A stretch of 64,000 nucleotides of DNA from Pedobacter cryoconitis. Lineage in GTDB: Bacteria; Bacteroidota; Bacteroidia; Sphingobacteriales; Sphingobacteriaceae. The position numbers were made by a program, and so were the translations under genes. This document shows positions 42,517-51,400 of the stretch, one piece after another. Positions within the stretch are counted from its first letter, which is position 1, and every line of letters begins with the position of its first letter. The notes below the pieces were generated by a model that saw only the letters and a program-made list of their open reading frames with translations, was not told the origin of the DNA and did not search any database. The stretch covers positions 18,194 through 82,193 of the forward strand of contig NZ_QLLR01000029.1 of assembly GCF_003259615.1 (NCBI RefSeq). The letters are read 5' to 3'.

Positions 42517-43662
42517 TTATAGTTTCATTAATCTTTCAACGGATTTTTCGAGTGTATCTTGCCTTTTAGCGAAACAAAAGCGCAATACCTGGTGATCCGT
42601 GTTCCGGATATAAAATGCGGAAACTGGGATGGATGCCACACCAAAATCTGTAATTAACCTTTTTGCTAACACAGTATCTTCCTCGTCACTAAAATGACCA
42701 TAGCTCACACATTGAAAGTAGGAACCTTTACAAGGTAGCAATTTAAATTTGGTTTGCTCAAGCAGTGAACGGAATAAATCACGTTTTTCCTGGAAAAAGT
42801 CAGTTAATCCAAGGTAAACAGCGGGATCTTTTAAGTAATTGGCAATTCCAACCTGCATCGGTGTATTCACGCTGAATACATTAAACTGATGTATCTTCCT
42901 GAATTCTTTCGTTAATTGTTCAGGAGCAATACAATATCCAGCTTTCCAGCCTGTTGTGTGCAGCAATTTGCCAAATGACGCGACAATAAAGGTCCGGTCA
43001 CGCAACTCTGCATAGGAAGCCAGAGAGTTATGTTTTACGCCATCGTAAACCAGGTGCTCATAAACCTCATCACTCAATATCAATACATCCGTGCCTTTGG
43101 TCAGTTTGATTAATGCTTTAATATCTTTATCTGTTAATACAGTGCCTGTCGGATTATGCGGGCTGTTCAGAATGATCATTTTTGTACTTGCAGTAAATAG
43201 TTTTTTGACCATTTCCCAATCGATCGCATACTCCGGAGGAGCCATTTCATAAGATTTAACCAGGCCGCCGAGCATTTTTATAGTCGGCGCATAACAATCA
43301 TAGGCAGGCTCAAAAATAATCACCTCATCACCAGCCTGGATACAAGCCGTTAAAGCAGTGAAAATTGCCTGCGTACCACCAGCGGTAATGGTTACCTCAG
43401 TATCAGGATGGTAGTTTGATCCATACTTAAGATTTACTTTATCGGCAACCAGTTCTCTTAAAGATTGAATACCAGCCATCGGTGCATATTGGTTGTGCCC
43501 GTTTCTCATGGCATCAGCAACAAGATCAATTAATTTAGGGTCACAATCATAATCAGGGAATCCCTGAGAAAGGTTAATGGCGTTGTGTTCAGCCGCTAAC
43601 TGGGACATCACTGAAAAAATACTATTGGATGTTCCCGGAAGTTTCGAGTATGTAGCTATCAT
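42517..43662 (-). CDS. Methionine aminotransferase
   Basis: A 381-residue class I PLP aminotransferase close to YbdL/kynurenine aminotransferase-like glutamine transaminases. The N-terminal region NLSQGFPDYDCDP, the substrate loop NSPHNPTGTVL, DEVYEHLVYDG and the PLP lysine in ASFGKLLHTTGWKAGY are all present. It likely transaminates 4-methylthio-2-oxobutanoate to methionine, the last step of methionine salvage, with glutamine as a possible donor as judged by the omega-amidase gene downstream. No other salvage genes are in the window. Confidence 0.9.
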   Translation of the reverse strand: MIATYSKLPGTSNSIFSVMSQLAAEHNAINLSQGFPDYDCDPKLIDLVADAMRNGHNQYAPMAGIQSLRELVADKVNLKYGSNYHPDTEVTITAGGTQAIFTALTACIQAGDEVIIFEPAYDCYAPTIKMLGGLVKSYEMAPPEYAIDWEMVKKLFTASTKMIILNSPHNPTGTVLTDKDIKALIKLTKGTDVLILSDEVYEHLVYDGVKHNSLASYAELRDRTFIVASFGKLLHTTGWKAGYCIAPEQLTKEFRKIHQFNVFSVNTPMQVGIANYLKDPAVYLGLTDFFQEKRDLFRSLLEQTKFKLLPCKGSYFQCVSYGHFSDEEDTVLAKRLITDFGVASIPVSAFYIRNTDHQVLRFCFAKRQDTLEKSVERLMKL

Positions 43663-43732
43663 GTGACGGCAAAATTATAAAATAAATTAAGAGCCCGTTT
43701 AAAATTCATCTATATTTATAATTTTAGCAGGT

Positions 43733-44500
43733 ATGACTTTTAAGACAAAAGAGAGCAGATTATTACTCGTATTAGGAAGTTTTTTTGTAGCCAACACTAT
43801 TCTCTCTGAGTTTATTGGCGTTAAAATATTTAGTGTGGAAGCCACACTTGGGCTCAAACATTTTAATATCAATTTATTAGGTGTTCCGAATTTGTCATTT
43901 CATATGTCTGCCGGCGTACTCACCTGGCCGCTTATCTTTATCATGACAGATATTATCAATGAATATTTCGGGATGAAGCAGGTCAGGTTTCTTTCGGTAT
44001 TGACTGCCGTGCTCATCGGGTATGCCTTTTTTATTGTCTGGGGAGCAATGAACCTGAGTTCTTCAGATTTCTGGGTAAACCAGCAGATTAATGGACAGCA
44101 GGTAAACATGGACAATGCCTTTGCAGGTATATTTGGCCAGGGGATGTGGATTATTGTCGGTTCTATCGTCGCCTTCCTGGTTGGTCAGTTTGCAGATGTG
44201 CTGATCTTTCATAAAATTAAAAAGATAACAGGCGAGCGCGCTTTATGGCTCAGGTCTACCGGGTCCACACTGGTATCTCAATTGATAGATAGCTTTGTAG
44301 TTATTTTTATTGCCTTTTATTTAAATCCTCAATATCACTGGAGCTGGCAAATGGTAGCAGCGATAGGACTGGTCAATTATACTTATAAGTTTTTGGTGGC
44401 TATTCTGATGACACCGATACTTTACCTGGTCCATAATATCATTGATAATTACCTTGGAAAAGATCTGGCGCATAAACTGATCAAAATGGCAGGAAGGTGA
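43733..44500 (+). CDS. Queuosine precursor transporter, YhhQ/DUF165 family
   Basis: A 255-residue inner-membrane protein with about six hydrophobic segments. LTWPLIFIMTDIINEYFG and the LRSTGSTLVSQLIDSFVVIFIAF segment are signatures of the QPTR family, which imports preQ0 or preQ1. No preQ1 riboswitch could be recognised upstream. QueE is also encoded in this window, so the organism may combine synthesis with salvage. Confidence 0.93.
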   Translation: MTFKTKESRLLLVLGSFFVANTILSEFIGVKIFSVEATLGLKHFNINLLGVPNLSFHMSAGVLTWPLIFIMTDIINEYFGMKQVRFLSVLTAVLIGYAFFIVWGAMNLSSSDFWVNQQINGQQVNMDNAFAGIFGQGMWIIVGSIVAFLVGQFADVLIFHKIKKITGERALWLRSTGSTLVSQLIDSFVVIFIAFYLNPQYHWSWQMVAAIGLVNYTYKFLVAILMTPILYLVHNIIDNYLGKDLAHKLIKMAGR

Positions 44501-44513
44501 CAGGCAGGCTACT

Positions 44514-44559
44514 CCTTTAAGTTTTTTAAAACATTGCCTTTTAGTTTTTTAAAACATTG
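44514..44559. repeat. Two tandem copies of a 23-base repeat
   Basis: Units at 44514-44536 and 44537-44559 differ at one base (CCTTTA or CCTTTT, then the shared 17-base AGTTTTTTAAAACATTG). They begin 13 bases after the transporter stop codon. They may be a recent duplication or a paired protein-binding site. Confidence 0.8.
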
Positions 44560-44621
44560 GAGATAAATTGTTGTTGTGTAATTAATATCAGGCATAATGA
44601 TTGATAGCTTAATGATAACAG

Positions 44622-44861
44622 ATGAAAACGGTAACTTTTTCTTTCGATCACCCTGTGGCCGTAAAAGTATTTTTCAATTGCATTTCGGACCCTCAGCTTA
44701 AACAAGACATTAAATTTTTACGCAGTGATGAGTGGGGACTGCTGCATGTTCCTGTAGATGATATTCCAAAAGGAGTTTGGAAGTTAGTGCTTGAATGGAA
44801 TTATGAAGACAGAGATTTTTGCATGGAAAGAATATTTGAGTCGCCGGGCGCTGTTTTATAG
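44622..44861 (+). CDS. Small protein of unknown function
   Basis: A 79-residue soluble protein without signal or membrane segments. It looks like a single small beta-rich domain (MKTVTFSFDHPVAVKVFFNC, GVWKLVLEWNYEDRDFCMER) with a high share of aromatic residues. I do not recognise the family. It stands alone between the transporter and the RRM gene. Coding is supported by the ATG, even codon use and protein-like composition. Confidence 0.6.
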   Translation: MKTVTFSFDHPVAVKVFFNCISDPQLKQDIKFLRSDEWGLLHVPVDDIPKGVWKLVLEWNYEDRDFCMERIFESPGAVL

Positions 44862-44920
44862 CCCGTGTTTACGGACTTTAAACAATTAAATAATTATTTT
44901 ATCGATTACTTACAATCTGA

Positions 44921-44953
44921 TTGCAAATAAAAGGTATGGTTTTTGTACCTTTG
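44921..44953 (+). promoter_or_regulatory. Promoter of the RRM protein gene
   Basis: TTG at 44921-44923, 22 bases, then TACCTTTG at 44946-44953, fitting the Bacteroidota consensus. The ATG is 19 bases downstream. Confidence 0.65.
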
Positions 44954-44972
44954 AGGAAATTTTTAGACATTA

Positions 44973-45290
44973 ATGAAGATATTTATTACAGGCCTTCCGT
45001 TAGAAGTAGGGGAAGATGAATTAACAGCCGTATTTGGTGATTTCGGTCAGGTAAAATCACTTAGAATTATCAAAGATCGTGAAACTGGTCAGAGTCGTGG
45101 TTTTGGTTTCGTAGAGATGCCAGTAGACGAAGAGGCTAAAGAAGCGATCAAGAGAATGAACGGTGGTGATTACAATGGTAACCGTATCAAAGTTGCTGAA
45201 GCACAAGAAAAACCTAATACTGGCGGTGCTGGTGGTGGTGGTGGCGGTGGTTTCAAACGCAACAACAACAACAGAGAAAGAAGCTATTAA
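44973..45290 (+). CDS. RNA-binding protein with one RRM domain
   Basis: A 105-residue protein: an RNA recognition motif at residues 1-78 with RNP2 (IFITGL) and RNP1 (RGFGFVEM), then a Gly-rich segment (about nine consecutive Gly) and an Asn/Arg tail. Such short RRM proteins are abundant in Bacteroidota and cyanobacteria, and act in post-transcriptional regulation or cold response. This phylum generally lacks the usual Hfq-based network, so a global role is possible. The gene has a strong promoter. Confidence 0.95.
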   Translation: MKIFITGLPLEVGEDELTAVFGDFGQVKSLRIIKDRETGQSRGFGFVEMPVDEEAKEAIKRMNGGDYNGNRIKVAEAQEKPNTGGAGGGGGGGFKRNNNNRERSY

Positions 45291-45333
45291 ATAGCTTTTT
45301 TCTATTGGATTGATTTTTCTATCATCACATAGA

Positions 45334-45368
45334 GAACCAGGGTTTAGTATAAAATTCCTGGTTCTTAT
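45334..45368 (+). terminator. Probable terminator after the RRM gene
   Basis: An 8-base perfect stem (GAACCAGG with CCTGGTTC, 45334-45341 and 45357-45364), 15-base loop, then TTATTT. A weaker hairpin overlaps the stop codon at 45281-45300. Confidence 0.55.
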
Positions 45369-45399
45369 TTCGGGTGATTAATACAATTATCCTGAATAT

Positions 45400-46104
45400 A
45401 TGTGGTTGATAAAAAGATACCTGCTATTTAACCTAGCTTATGCGCTGCTATTTATATTGGTGCTGGCCTGCGGATACAAGCAATTTACGCTTTTAAACTA
45501 TGGGCTGATACCCTGCATTACGCTGGTATTACTCGTGTTTTTCGGCTTGACGACTAAGTTGAGCGGACGTTTCCATCAAAGGTTATTTACAGGTTTGGTT
45601 TTCGCCCTTACCGGCAGTACTTTGTTTCTGCTGAGGGGCTATGATCCGTCCTGGTTTTCTTATGGGCTGATAGCCTTTCTGATTTGCCATCTGTTTTATA
45701 TCGGAGCTTTTTACCTCGATTTTCGTTCTGCACAAGAGCTGGACAAAAAGGGGGCAAGGATCGCTATATTCAGTAGTGCCATCACTTTTACAGCCTTTTA
45801 TTTCTATCTCAGACCACATTTGGGTACTTTAAGGCTACCCGTACTGGCCTGCATTTTCATTGTTGCCTTACTCATTATGATGGCAGCCTTTAGAAATCAG
45901 CGGGTCAATCCACAAAGCTTCAGGCTAATTCTTACAGGTGTCCTGTTTTTTATTATGGCTGATGGGCTTTTAGCACATACTTACTTTATCAGTTCCTTTG
46001 AATTTTCTGATTTACTGATCAGCGTGACCTACATGATTGCGCAGTACCTGATCGTGATGGGAGGGGTAGAACGTAAACTGATCCGCCCTTTAACGGCCGA
46101 TTAA
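45400..46104 (+). CDS. Lysoplasmalogenase-like YhhN/TMEM86 family membrane protein
   Basis: A 234-residue protein with about eight hydrophobic segments. FLICHLFYIGAFYLD and LFFIMADGLLAHTYF match the YhhN family, whose animal member TMEM86B hydrolyses the vinyl-ether bond of lysoplasmalogens. The bacterial substrate is not proven. The end overlaps the convergent pbpC end by four bases. Confidence 0.85.
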   Translation: MWLIKRYLLFNLAYALLFILVLACGYKQFTLLNYGLIPCITLVLLVFFGLTTKLSGRFHQRLFTGLVFALTGSTLFLLRGYDPSWFSYGLIAFLICHLFYIGAFYLDFRSAQELDKKGARIAIFSSAITFTAFYFYLRPHLGTLRLPVLACIFIVALLIMMAAFRNQRVNPQSFRLILTGVLFFIMADGLLAHTYFISSFEFSDLLISVTYMIAQYLIVMGGVERKLIRPLTAD

Positions 46105-48491
46105 TGTTTATCCCGGTCTAATATTGTAAACTGCTGAACCAATCTTTCTCCCTGATCATCAACCAATGTTAAAGTATGTTTCCCAGGTGCAGGACTCACA
46201 CTAAGCTGATGTGTATGTGCGGTTGTCGCTACATATTCCTGGTCTATATGCCAGTAAATCCTTGCTGCAGCATTTCTGTGCGTTGCTGTGAAAACAACTT
46301 TTCCTCTTTGGCCATCAAATTCCAAAGGGATATAAATAGCCGCATTGTTCTTTGGATAAATCATATCCATTACATAATTATTACCGGTATTGCCGCATCC
46401 TTCCATAAATGGAGGGAGAGATTTATAGTCGCTGTGCTTGATTTTATAATAGTATTCCATTGCCGGAGGTAGAATAAACCAGGATTGGTGGATCATATCT
46501 GCAGGACTTATACATTGATCTGTCACTCTGAAAGCAGCACTACGGTCCAGGTGTATAATTTTGTGGTACGGGCAAACTGCAGTTTTCTCCCCTGCAACCG
46601 GAACCAGCTCATTGACACGATCAGGACAATATTCACTCGCTTTGTAGCCGCTTTGACGGCAGATGCTCAGTTGTTTCAGTTTGTTTTTAGGCGTTTCAAA
46701 CCATTTGCTCTTTGACAGCTGTCTGAAAATATCAAATAATACCGGTGCTGCGACATCAATTCCTGTTAATCCCGGACGACCTTCACCATCCGCATTTCCT
46801 ACCCACACACAAACTACATAATCAGGTGTAAGCCCAATTGCCCAGGCATCCCTGAAACCAAAACTTGTCCCGGTTTTCCAGGCTAGACGCTGTGCGGAGG
46901 AAAATTGCTCCCAGAGCCCTTCATCACCGGGACGCATCAATTCTTCCATCGCATTAAAGGTGCTCCAGATCGCTCCATTATCCAGTAAAGAGGTTCGCTG
47001 CAGTTCGTTTTCTTCTACTTTCTCTGTTCTTTTTGGCTGTATGTAAACCGGAGCATCATAATCATGCGGATTATAATATCCTTTGTAATCATTATAATGG
47101 TTCAGTGACCTGGCCATTCCCATATAAGTTTTGGCGAGATCCCACATCGTGACTTCGCTGCCACCAAGAATTAGTGACAAGCCATAATGATCTGCTGGCT
47201 GATTGAGTGTTGAAAATCCTAATTTCTTTAATTGATCATAAAAGCGCGGATATTTATAAGTTTGCAATAAACGAACTGCCGGAATGTTTAGTGAACGGCT
47301 TAATGCCCGGTCGGCACTAATTGCTCCATCATAACCCAGGTCATAATTTTGCGGAGAATAATTACCAATCTGGGTAGGAATATCAGGAATTAAAGTTTTA
47401 GGGAGCATCAGCCCATCATTAAGCATACTGGCGTATAATAGCGGTTTTAAGGTACTGCCCGGACTGCGTGGAGCTTTGATCATATCTACATGACTTTCCA
47501 GTGCGGCATTTTCCGGCTGATAAATATTTCCTGCATAAGCCATTACTGTCCCGTTTTTTACATTCAGCACCAATGCAGCAATATTATCAATATCATTTGC
47601 CCGGTAGCGGTTGTTATATCTTTTTAATAAGGAATTGATCTTTAATTGCAGAGATTCGTCGAGGGTTGACCTCATCCTTGTGCTGGAAATTTTTAAACCA
47701 GCCCTTTCTGTTTTAAACCTGTTCAGCAAATGTGGCGCATTTTGTGGTAATGGTCTTGGTTTACCCGGCACGGGTTCCAGTTTTGACAGGTTGGCTGTCA
47801 CCTGATCAATAATTTTTAACCTGGCAAGCTGGTCCAGCAGGTTATTTCTCTTGGTCACAAGCCTTGCAATATTCCGGCCCGGATGTACTAATCCAGGGCT
47901 ATTCGGTAAAACTGCGAGCGTAGCCATTTCTCCCCAGGAAAGTGACTGCGGACTGCGGCCAAAATACCTCCAGGCTGCTGCTTCCAGTCCAACTACATTA
48001 CTCCCAAATGGTGCATTAGCAGCATATAGCCGCAATATTTCTTGTTTTGAGCTCCTGACTTCCAGGCGGATTGCTAAACCTGTTTCCAGGATTTTTTGCA
48101 GCACAGTACGGTCTTGCCGGCGGCTGAGCCGGATAGTTTGCATGGTCAGCGTACTACCCCCGCTTACAATTCCCCTGGCACGGAAGTTTTGTTTCATCGC
48201 CCTGGCCATCGCCAAAATATCTACTCCCGGATGTTTATAAAACCGTTTATCCTCAAAAGCGATAATACATTTTGCAAATTTGTCAGGAACAGAATCAGCC
48301 GCAGGAAAGCGCCATTGCCCATCTGAGGCAATGGCTGCATTTAACAGTTCTCCATTTGCAGCTTCCACTACATAAGAAGTGGGAGAAACAAATAGTCTGG
48401 AAGGCAGGCAGACTAAAAACCAGCACAATAACAGGAATACTACGCCATCACCAATCAGCAGTTTTGAAACCGGCTTTATTTTTATGCTCAT
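46101..48491 (-). CDS. pbpC: Penicillin-binding protein 1C
   Basis: A 796-residue bifunctional peptidoglycan synthase with an N-terminal membrane anchor (about 10-32). The glycosyltransferase domain has EDKRFYKHPGVD and GGSTLTMQ. The transpeptidase domain has S346-T-L-K349 (SPGSTLKP), SRSLN and KTGTSFG. A C-terminal BiPBP_C domain follows (about 700-796). It begins two bases after the macroglobulin gene stop. This pairing is well known and suggests repair of the wall when an attacking protease is trapped. Confidence 0.97.
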   Translation of the reverse strand: MSIKIKPVSKLLIGDGVVFLLLCWFLVCLPSRLFVSPTSYVVEAANGELLNAAIASDGQWRFPAADSVPDKFAKCIIAFEDKRFYKHPGVDILAMARAMKQNFRARGIVSGGSTLTMQTIRLSRRQDRTVLQKILETGLAIRLEVRSSKQEILRLYAANAPFGSNVVGLEAAAWRYFGRSPQSLSWGEMATLAVLPNSPGLVHPGRNIARLVTKRNNLLDQLARLKIIDQVTANLSKLEPVPGKPRPLPQNAPHLLNRFKTERAGLKISSTRMRSTLDESLQLKINSLLKRYNNRYRANDIDNIAALVLNVKNGTVMAYAGNIYQPENAALESHVDMIKAPRSPGSTLKPLLYASMLNDGLMLPKTLIPDIPTQIGNYSPQNYDLGYDGAISADRALSRSLNIPAVRLLQTYKYPRFYDQLKKLGFSTLNQPADHYGLSLILGGSEVTMWDLAKTYMGMARSLNHYNDYKGYYNPHDYDAPVYIQPKRTEKVEENELQRTSLLDNGAIWSTFNAMEELMRPGDEGLWEQFSSAQRLAWKTGTSFGFRDAWAIGLTPDYVVCVWVGNADGEGRPGLTGIDVAAPVLFDIFRQLSKSKWFETPKNKLKQLSICRQSGYKASEYCPDRVNELVPVAGEKTAVCPYHKIIHLDRSAAFRVTDQCISPADMIHQSWFILPPAMEYYYKIKHSDYKSLPPFMEGCGNTGNNYVMDMIYPKNNAAIYIPLEFDGQRGKVVFTATHRNAAARIYWHIDQEYVATTAHTHQLSVSPAPGKHTLTLVDDQGERLVQQFTILDRDKH

Positions 48492-48493
48492 TT

Positions 48494-51400
48494 TTATTTA
48501 ATCACCTGCACCCATTTTCCATCCTGCGTTGCACTAATTGTATTGTTATACATCGCTTCACATTGTACTGCTGACAAATAATATTTACCAATATAAGAAG
48601 CATTCAGCAATACTTTATAAGTTACCGTTTCGTTCTCTCTCAAATTGAAATAAGTGAATACACGATCATCCCTTATATCTCTGTAGGTATAAGGAGAGGA
48701 AGCAATGATACTTTCATTATCATTTACCCTGGTATTGATAATTTCCCAGCCTGAAGGGAATATCTGTGTCAAGGCCATCTGCTCATATAATCCCATTTTA
48801 CCCGGATTTTTTACGACTACTTCTGCATAAAAATCCAATCCTTGTTTTAACACTGAAGGGTCAATTGGCTTCCCGTTCAGTAGTTTATAACTGATCGACA
48901 TATCCAGAATATCCGCATTGTCAGGTTTGAAATTATTCTGACCTGCGGCTGGTTGTCCATCCAATATTAACCGGGCAAAAAGTACAGTTTGTCCATTATT
49001 GGTTACTGCGGCAGTTTTTCCTTTAAAGTTGATAGGCAAACTGCTCAAATACTGGTTCCCACTAAACGTTCCTTTTCTGCCATCCAGCTGATAGCTATAG
49101 TTCAATTTGGCAGCAGCAGAATTTTGTCCGCAGAATTTAGCTACAGCTAATAAGCTGTAAGCTGTAGTTTGTGTACTGTACCAGTCATTGGTGCCTAATT
49201 TGGCCGCCAGGGTTTGTAGCAATGAAGCTGCTTTTCCTTTTTGTCCCATCAGTGTTAAAGTCTCCAGGATCATGGCTTCATCGCGACTGTCAGAACCATA
49301 AGTTCCGCCTAATTGTGTATAAGGTTTAACGCTAATGTCTAATCCTTTAATCAACGCATTAGCTGCAGAAGCCTGTCCTGCAAGTTGATAAGCAGCTGCC
49401 AGCCTCCATTTAGCGCTAACTGACAAATATTCAAAAGCACGTAACCTGTTCATGGCTGCCATTTCTGGTTTTCTTGCCAGTGCCAGCACATACAGGCGAT
49501 AAGCCTGTGAAAGATCACCTCCATAAAAATTATTACTGTTAGGCACCCAGCTTCCTGCTTTGCCTTTCAAATAACGTAAAACTTCATCCAGCATACCAAC
49601 AGGGATATTATAACCGCTGTTTTGCGCTTCTACCAGGAAGTGCCCGGCATAGTTTGTTCCCCATTCGTCAGCTGCAGGCTCGCCTGGCCAGTAAGCCAGA
49701 CCTCCTTCTGTAGTTTGGAAAGAACGTAACCTGTTAATTCCGGCTTTGATATTTCTATCCGTTTGTGCTTTCTGCTGTTCATTAAGCGGGCTTAATTTAT
49801 TCAGGAATAATTGCGGAAATACAGCCGAAGTGGTCTGTTCCACACAACCGTGAGGATACTGCATCAGGTAACTTAACCGCTTTTTAAGATTAACAGGAGG
49901 GATAGCCGATAATTCTACGCTTCCGGAATTACTGCCTGCAATACCTAAAGGCAGATAGTTTGCTGTCCAGCTTTGTCCAGGCTGTATAATAGCAGAAACC
50001 ACGTTGGTTACATATGGATTTGGGTTCCTAATATCCAGTTCGAGATCGTAAACTGCTTTCTCCGCGCCACCTTGTGCTACAATTTTCACTTTGGCAATTC
50101 CGGTCATTTGCGGAACAGTAACTTCAAAATAAGTCATTTGTTCGCCCGGTTGTGCATAAGTTAATTGCCTGGTTTTAAGACCTGCTACTTGCAAGTTTTG
50201 TGTTTGAAGTTGTACGTTTACATTTTTAAGATTCTTTTCAGTTGCGAATACAGTTACTGGTAAAGTGAAACTTTCGCCTGGCCCGATAACTCTCGGCAAA
50301 GTTGCCAGAACCATCAATGGTTTTTTCACCTGTACAGATTTCTCCGCAAACCCGTATGCGCCATCTTGTCCGGCAACTACCATCGCCCGGACTGCGCCGA
50401 TATATTGCGGCAACTTAAATTTATGCGTCTGACTGCCACCTTTGCCTAAAGCAAAAGGCCCTAAGTATTTAACAACAGCCGTAAAGCGGTTTGCTTTTGC
50501 AGGGTTCAGGTTACGGTTTACGCTGCCATCACCTCCAATACTTAAAATACGTTCCAGGTTACCTCCCCATGCGCCTAATACATAGTCAAAAAGATCCCAT
50601 GTTTTAACGCCCAAACCTTCACGTGCATAAAATACGGCATGCGGATCTGGAGTTTTAAATCTCGTTAAATCCAGTAAACCTTCATCTACAAGCGCAATGG
50701 TATAAGTCATTGCTTTTCCATTCTGCTCAGAGACGGTAATGGTATTTTCTGTTTCAGGTTTGATTTTGTCAGCCATTTTAATGACTGGTTTTAAGATCGT
50801 TTCCGGATCTTCAATGATTAATGGAATAGCACCATACATCCGGATCGGAAGATCATTGACTGTTTGTGCATGCGGTTGCAATAAGGTAATATTCGCAAAC
50901 ACGTTTGGTGCCATATTCTTTTCTGCTTTGAACTTAAACTGCGTCTGACCTTTTTTAGTATCCGTCCAGTAAGTTTTTAAAACCCGGCTTCCGTTTTCTA
51001 TCGAAATTAAAGCTCTTCCATTTTCGCCGGTAGGGATGGTTAGCACCACCTCTTCACCAACTTTGAATTTAGTTTTATTGGCAGTAAAAGAAAGCATGGA
51101 AGCCTCAGTAGGATTTGCTGATTGTTCCCGCTGTGCCCATCCTGGCCAGTCCACATAAACAGCTTTCCCGGTTACATGACCGCCGTTCAGATCGCGGACT
51201 AAAACCAGGTAACGTCCCCATTCAGGCTCATTAATATGTAAAGTCCAGTTTCCTTTTCCATTTTGCAAGGTTACATTTTCTTTCTGGATCAGCTTGTTAT
51301 ATTCGTTCTGTGTGAAATTAGCGAAGGAATTTTGCGTATCCTGTTCCCACCACCATCGCCATTGCACTTTGTATAATTCTACTTGCACATTTTTAGACCC

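Noticed and set aside
43663..43732. Possible preQ1 riboswitch before the queuosine-precursor transporter
   Set aside because: The short AT-rich leader shows no preQ1 aptamer hairpin with A-rich tail that I can recognise.
45232..45250. GGT-rich tract in the RRM gene as a regulatory repeat
   Set aside because: It encodes the Gly-rich linker typical of RRM proteins and needs no other explanation.
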